Source: Rhodoblastus sp963748385 (GTDB taxonomy: Bacteria; Pseudomonadota; Alphaproteobacteria; Rhizobiales; Beijerinckiaceae). Taken from it: a stretch of DNA of 64,000 nt. Position numbers and translations under genes: made by a program. The stretch is from positions 248,001 to 312,000 of the forward strand of contig CAVVIQ010000012.1 in NCBI GenBank assembly GCA_963748385.1, in the 5' to 3' direction. Shown here piece after piece: positions 60,709-64,000 of the stretch (position 1 is its first letter; each line of letters begins with the position of its first letter). The notes beneath the pieces were generated by a model. It did no database searches. It was not told the origin of the DNA and was given only the letters and a program-made list of their open reading frames with translations.

Positions 60709-61791
60709 TCAAGGCGCCCGCCCTTTTTGCCCGGCCGGCGCGGCCGGATCGGCATAGGCGTGGTCTTTACCGCGCCAATCCTCCACCCGCCAGCCGTCAT
60801 CCTCGCGCCGCCAATAATTCGGCCCCGCCGGCGCCTTGCCGTGCCCGCCCGGAATATCGACCACGAAAGCCGGCTGGCAAAGACCCGAGAGCCGCCCGAG
60901 AAGCGCGCGGACCAGCGCCCGGCCCTCGTCCAGCGGCGCGCGCAGATGCGAAGTGCCGGGAGCGAGATCGGCGTGATGCAGATAATAGGGCTTGATCCGG
61001 TTCTCGACGAAGGCGCGCATCAAGGCGGCCAGAGTCTCGACATCGTCGTTGACGCCGCGCAGCAACACGGTCTGGCTGACCATGACGACGCCTGAATCGA
61101 CCAGACGGGCGATAGCGGCCCGCGCCCTTTCGGTCAATTCGCGCGGATGATTGGCGTGGAGCGCGACATAAACCGTCTTGCCCGAGGCGCGCAGGGCCGC
61201 GATCAGCTCCTGCGTCACGCGTTCAGGCGCCAGCGCCGGGACTCGCGAATGAAAACGCAGGATTTTCACATGGTCGAGCGCTTTCAGCCGCGCCGAAAGC
61301 TCGGCGAGGCGCCGGGGCGAGACCGCGAGCGGATCGCCGCCGGTGACGATCAGCTCCCAGATTTCACGATGCGCGGCGAGATAAGCGAAAGCGGAATCGA
61401 GCGCGTGCGCATCGAGCGGGCCCTCGGTCGCCGCGCCGACCCGCTCGCGGCGGAAGCAGAACCGGCAATAGACCGGACAGACGCTGGTCAGTTTCAGCAG
61501 CGCGCGATCCGGATAGCGGTGGATCAATCCCTTGACCGCCTCGTGGGCGTCGTCGCCGATCGGATCGGCCAGCTCGTGCGGCAGAATTTTCAATTCGGCG
61601 GCGTCGGGCAGGAACTGCCGGCCGAGCGGATCGTCGCGCCGCTCGATCAAGGCCGCGACGCCCGCCGGCACGGCGACGCTGTAGCGCGCCGCGACTTTTT
61701 CGAGCGTTTCCGCCTCCTCCGGCGCGGCGAAACCGGCCGCGATCAGATCCTCGGGCCGGGTCAGCGTCTTTTCGCGCGAGATCATGCTCAT
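60709..61791 (-). CDS. epmB: EF-P beta-lysylation enzyme EpmB (lysine 2,3-aminomutase family)
   Basis: A 360-residue radical-SAM enzyme. The cluster motif is CPVYCRFC (Cys105, 109, 112), followed by RRERVG, IVTGGDPLAVSPRRL and PYYLHHADLAPGTSHLRAP. EpmB turns (S)-alpha-lysine into (R)-beta-lysine for attachment to EF-P. Its start overlaps the epmA stop (ATGA). The pairing with epmA beside efp makes EpmB more likely than a catabolic lysine aminomutase. Confidence 0.92.
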   Translation of the reverse strand: MSMISREKTLTRPEDLIAAGFAAPEEAETLEKVAARYSVAVPAGVAALIERRDDPLGRQFLPDAAELKILPHELADPIGDDAHEAVKGLIHRYPDRALLKLTSVCPVYCRFCFRRERVGAATEGPLDAHALDSAFAYLAAHREIWELIVTGGDPLAVSPRRLAELSARLKALDHVKILRFHSRVPALAPERVTQELIAALRASGKTVYVALHANHPRELTERARAAIARLVDSGVVMVSQTVLLRGVNDDVETLAALMRAFVENRIKPYYLHHADLAPGTSHLRAPLDEGRALVRALLGRLSGLCQPAFVVDIPGGHGKAPAGPNYWRREDDGWRVEDWRGKDHAYADPAAPAGQKGRAP

Positions 61792-62819
61792 GGCGCGGCG
61801 ACCGGCGCCCACAGGACGTCCTCGATATGAGAGGCGCCGGTCGCCAGCATGACGAGGCGATCGAATCCCAGAGCGCAGCCGGAGGCCGGCGGCATGACGG
61901 CGAGGGCTTCGAGGAAATCCGCGTCGATCGGGTAGGACGAGCCGTAGATCCGCGCCCGTTCCGCCATATCGGCCTCGAAACGGCGGCGCTGCTCTTTTTG
62001 GTCGGTCAGTTCGCCGAAGGCGTTGGCCAGTTCCACCCCGCAGCCGTAAAGCTCGAAACGCTCGGCGAAGCGCGGATCCTCGGGCTTGCGCCGGGCGAGC
62101 GCGGCCTCGCTCGCCGGATAATCGACCAGCGCCGTCGCGCGGCCATGGCCGAGCCTGGGCTCGATTTTTTCGCAGAGAATCTTGCTGAACAGGTCCGACC
62201 AATGATCGTCGGCGGCGACCCGGACCCCGAGCCGGGCGGCTTCCTGCGCCAAAGCGTCGCGATTTTCGAGCAATGCGGGCAGATCGACGCCCGCGTAACG
62301 ATCGAATGCTTCGGCCACGGAGAGGACTTCGGGCGCGGCGCGCGGATCGAGCCGCGACCCGCCAAAGACGAATGCGCGCGCCTCCGCCGCCTCCGCCGCG
62401 ACGCGAAGCACGGCGGCGCAATCGTCGATCAGGGCGCGATAGGGCGCCTCGGCGCGGTACCATTCCAGCATGGTGAACTCGGGATGGTGCAGCCGCGTGC
62501 GCTCGCCGTTGCGGAAGACATGGGCGAGCGAAAAAATCCTTGTTTCCCCCGCCGCCAACAGTTTCTTGCAGTCGAATTCGGGCGAGGAATGCAGGTAATA
62601 GGTCGCGTGCGGCGCGCCGAGCGGCTCGAAACGGGTGGCGAAGCCGGCGATATGGGTCTCATTGCCGGGCGACACCTGCAAGGCGGAAGGCTCGATCTCG
62701 ACGAAGCCCTCGCGGTCGAACCAGTCGCGCAAGGCCTTGACGATCCGCGCCCGCGCCTTCAGGCGAGGCCGCCGCGCGGCAAAATTTTTCGGCGCCCAGA
62801 AGGCCGCGCGCTGCGCCAT
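61788..62819 (-). CDS. epmA: EF-P lysine lysyltransferase EpmA (PoxA/GenX)
   Basis: A 343-residue class II LysRS paralogue lacking the anticodon domain. It has motif 2 FRNGERTRLHHPEFTMLEWY, the lysine pocket ELANAFGELTDQKEQRRRF, and motif 3 GCALGFDRLVMLATG. It attaches beta-lysine to EF-P Lys34. The ATG at 62819 is the family start. It overlaps epmB and is divergent from efp 150 bases away. Confidence 0.93.
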   Translation of the reverse strand: MAQRAAFWAPKNFAARRPRLKARARIVKALRDWFDREGFVEIEPSALQVSPGNETHIAGFATRFEPLGAPHATYYLHSSPEFDCKKLLAAGETRIFSLAHVFRNGERTRLHHPEFTMLEWYRAEAPYRALIDDCAAVLRVAAEAAEARAFVFGGSRLDPRAAPEVLSVAEAFDRYAGVDLPALLENRDALAQEAARLGVRVAADDHWSDLFSKILCEKIEPRLGHGRATALVDYPASEAALARRKPEDPRFAERFELYGCGVELANAFGELTDQKEQRRRFEADMAERARIYGSSYPIDADFLEALAVMPPASGCALGFDRLVMLATGASHIEDVLWAPVAAP

Positions 62820-62969
62820 ACCCGCCCCACTCCCTTGCCGCGACAAAAAACTGGCGTTGCGGCGATCTTCGGGTATAGCTGTCGCCGCAAGTTTCAAACA
62901 GGTCCATAGACCCGACGGCCTGCCCCTTCAACCGGCGCGGCGGGCGTCGCTCGCCAAGGAAATCGAGAC

Positions 62970-63539
62970 GTGAGAATCATCGCCAGCAACGTCCGCAAGG
63001 GCAATATCATCGAGCACGAGGACGGCAATCTCTATGTCGTCCTCAGCGCCGAGAGCTTTTTCCCGGGCAAGGGCACGCCGACGACCCAGATCGACATGCG
63101 CCGCCTTTCCGACGGCAACAAGACCTCCGTGCGCTACAAGACCACCGAACAGGTCGAGCGCGCCCATGTCGAGGACATGAACTATTCCTACCTCTACGCC
63201 GACGGCGACGGCTACACTTTCATGAACGATGACAATTTCGAGCAGGTCATCGTTCCCAAGGACGTGATCGGCGAACAGGCCGCCTATCTGCAGGAAGGCA
63301 TGAAGTGCATCCTGTCGATCTTCAACGGCCTGGCCGTGGCGATCCAGCTGCCGGCCCGCGTGACGCTGGAAGTGGTCGAGACCGAGCCGGCGATGAAGGG
63401 CCAGACCGCCTCGTCCTCCTACAAGCCGGCCAAGATGGACAATGGGCTGCGCGTGATGGTGCCGCCCCATATCGGCGTCGGCGCCCGCATCGTCGTCCTC
63501 ACCGAGGACAATTCCTACGTCGAGCGCGCCAAGGACTGA
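62970..63539 (+). CDS. efp: Elongation factor P
   Basis: A 189-residue EF-P with three OB-like domains. The loop carrying the modified lysine is FFPGKGTPTTQ, with Lys34, the residue that EpmA modifies in E. coli. RYKTTEQVERAHVEDMNYSY and NGLAVAIQLPARVTLEVVET follow. It relieves ribosome stalling at polyproline. The start is GTG at 62970, with AAGGA upstream. The modifying enzymes are divergently encoded next to it. Confidence 0.96.
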   Translation: MRIIASNVRKGNIIEHEDGNLYVVLSAESFFPGKGTPTTQIDMRRLSDGNKTSVRYKTTEQVERAHVEDMNYSYLYADGDGYTFMNDDNFEQVIVPKDVIGEQAAYLQEGMKCILSIFNGLAVAIQLPARVTLEVVETEPAMKGQTASSSYKPAKMDNGLRVMVPPHIGVGARIVVLTEDNSYVERAKD

Positions 63540-63574
63540 TCGCTCGCTTCTCTTCCGCGCGGGGCAGAAAAACA

Positions 63575-63600
63575 AACGGCCGGGCTTTCGCCCGGCCGTT
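63575..63600. terminator. Terminator between efp and the convergent small gene
   Basis: A 10-bp GC stem (63575-63584 with 63591-63600) with a 6-base loop. On the minus strand it is followed by TTGTTTTTC, a fair U-tract; on the plus strand the tail is weak. It is placed to serve both genes. Confidence 0.8.
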
Positions 63601-63620
63601 GCGTTTCAAGGCGTCGCCCA

Positions 63621-63926
63621 TCAGCGCTGGAAGCCGGGCACGCCGAAATTCTCCGGCAGCAGCCAATCGGCGAAATTGTCGTTGCGATAGGTTCCGCCCG
63701 GAGCCGGGGCGGGGTGGGACACAGGCAGCACATAGCGGTCCTGCGAGCCGACCGGCACGACATTGCCGGGATCGAGGAAGCTGCGCTTGGTGATGGTCAC
63801 TTGATTGCCGCTCCTGTACTTGCTGGCGGCCTGGGCGTTGGCGCTTTGGGCGCCGGCGACCTGGGCGCTGGCGCAAACCAACGCGCCGGAAACGAGCGCG
63901 AGGATGAAAACGGACGTGCGGCGCAT
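63621..63926 (-). CDS. Hypothetical small exported protein
   Basis: A 101-residue protein with a signal peptide (cleaved after about residue 26, VAGAQ). The mature part is polar: SKYRSGNQVTITKRSFLDPG, a Pro/Gly segment (VSHPAPAPGG) and an aromatic ending WLLPENFGVPGFQR. No recognised domain. It is likely periplasmic. It converges with efp; AGGAG lies 6 bases before the ATG. Confidence 0.75.
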   Translation of the reverse strand: MRRTSVFILALVSGALVCASAQVAGAQSANAQAASKYRSGNQVTITKRSFLDPGNVVPVGSQDRYVLPVSHPAPAPGGTYRNDNFADWLLPENFGVPGFQR

Positions 63927-64000
63927 TTTTTACTCCTGATGTCTGGCGCCAATTTAACGCTTCGGCGCGCCCAGCGATAGTAAATTGGGCCAATAAAGTT

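Noticed and set aside
58089..60995. A 968-codon plus-strand open frame opposite the MscS gene
   Set aside because: Antisense shadow rich in Arg/Asp/Gln, no recognisable motif; the minus strand encodes a clear channel protein.
60709..61791. Lysine 2,3-aminomutase for lysine catabolism
   Set aside because: The gene overlaps epmA and sits beside efp, which points to EpmB; no lysine fermentation genes are near.

Overview
This 64 kb window is ordinary, gene-dense core chromosome of a GC-rich alphaproteobacterium, most likely in Hyphomicrobiales (Rhizobiales) and plausibly near Beijerinckiaceae/Methylocystaceae; genus cannot be set from the sequence alone. The placement rests on the gene content and order: rnd-lptC-lptA-lptB, chvI-chvG-hprK-EIIA(Man)-HPr with pckA nearby, RcdA (DUF1465)-DUF1192-TrcR (DUF1013), CIRCE-controlled groESL, an alpha-type serC/serA pair and a Suv3-like helicase next to rpmB. 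I see no prophage, insertion sequence, CRISPR array, integrase or secretion/defence island.

Layout. 1-4.4 kb: LPS transport genes (lptB edge, lptA, lptC), an RNase D-like exonuclease, ArfB ribosome rescue, an O-antigen-ligase-like membrane protein and ArsC. 4.5-9.4 kb: a Uup-type ABC-F ATPase, then three TadG/TadE-like pilus-type genes. 9.7-18.4 kb: pgi, the regulatory PTS (HPr, EIIA-Man, HprK), the ChvG/ChvI two-component system, a HugZ-like protein and pckA. 18.4-22.3 kb: PHA synthase and the RcdA/DUF1192/TrcR cell-cycle neighbourhood. 22.3-35.4 kb: ruvCAB, ybgC, tolQRAB-pal-cpoB, tilS, ftsH, glmM. 35.4-44.9 kb: an acyltransferase, rluD, a BaiN-like flavoprotein, serC, serA, accA, an L,D-transpeptidase and an HU/IHF-family protein. 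45-52 kb: groEL/groES, a flippase, a second L,D-transpeptidase, rpmB, tRNA-Pro(CGG) and a DUF3108 protein. 52-64 kb: a Suv3-like helicase, a coupled TerB-SDR-amidotransferase operon, a CAP-domain lipoprotein, an MscS channel, epmB/epmA and, divergently, efp.

How they fit together. Most genes serve the envelope (LPS export, Tol-Pal, L,D-transpeptidases, flippase, MscS), protein quality control (groESL, ftsH, arfB, EF-P and its modification enzymes) and central carbon control (PTS-HprK-ChvGI with pckA and pgi).

The most notable biological point is an HPr whose regulatory Ser46 position is Leu (preceded by Glu), although an intact-looking HPr kinase gene lies in the same cluster. The most notable quality point is three housekeeping genes (pckA, serA, the Suv3-like helicase) each broken by an apparent one-base homopolymer extension (G to GG, T to TT, C to CC), which looks more like a read or assembly error than decay. 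I did not find a convincing undescribed multi-gene system; the best candidate for a small unknown functional unit is the TerB-SDR-amidotransferase operon.
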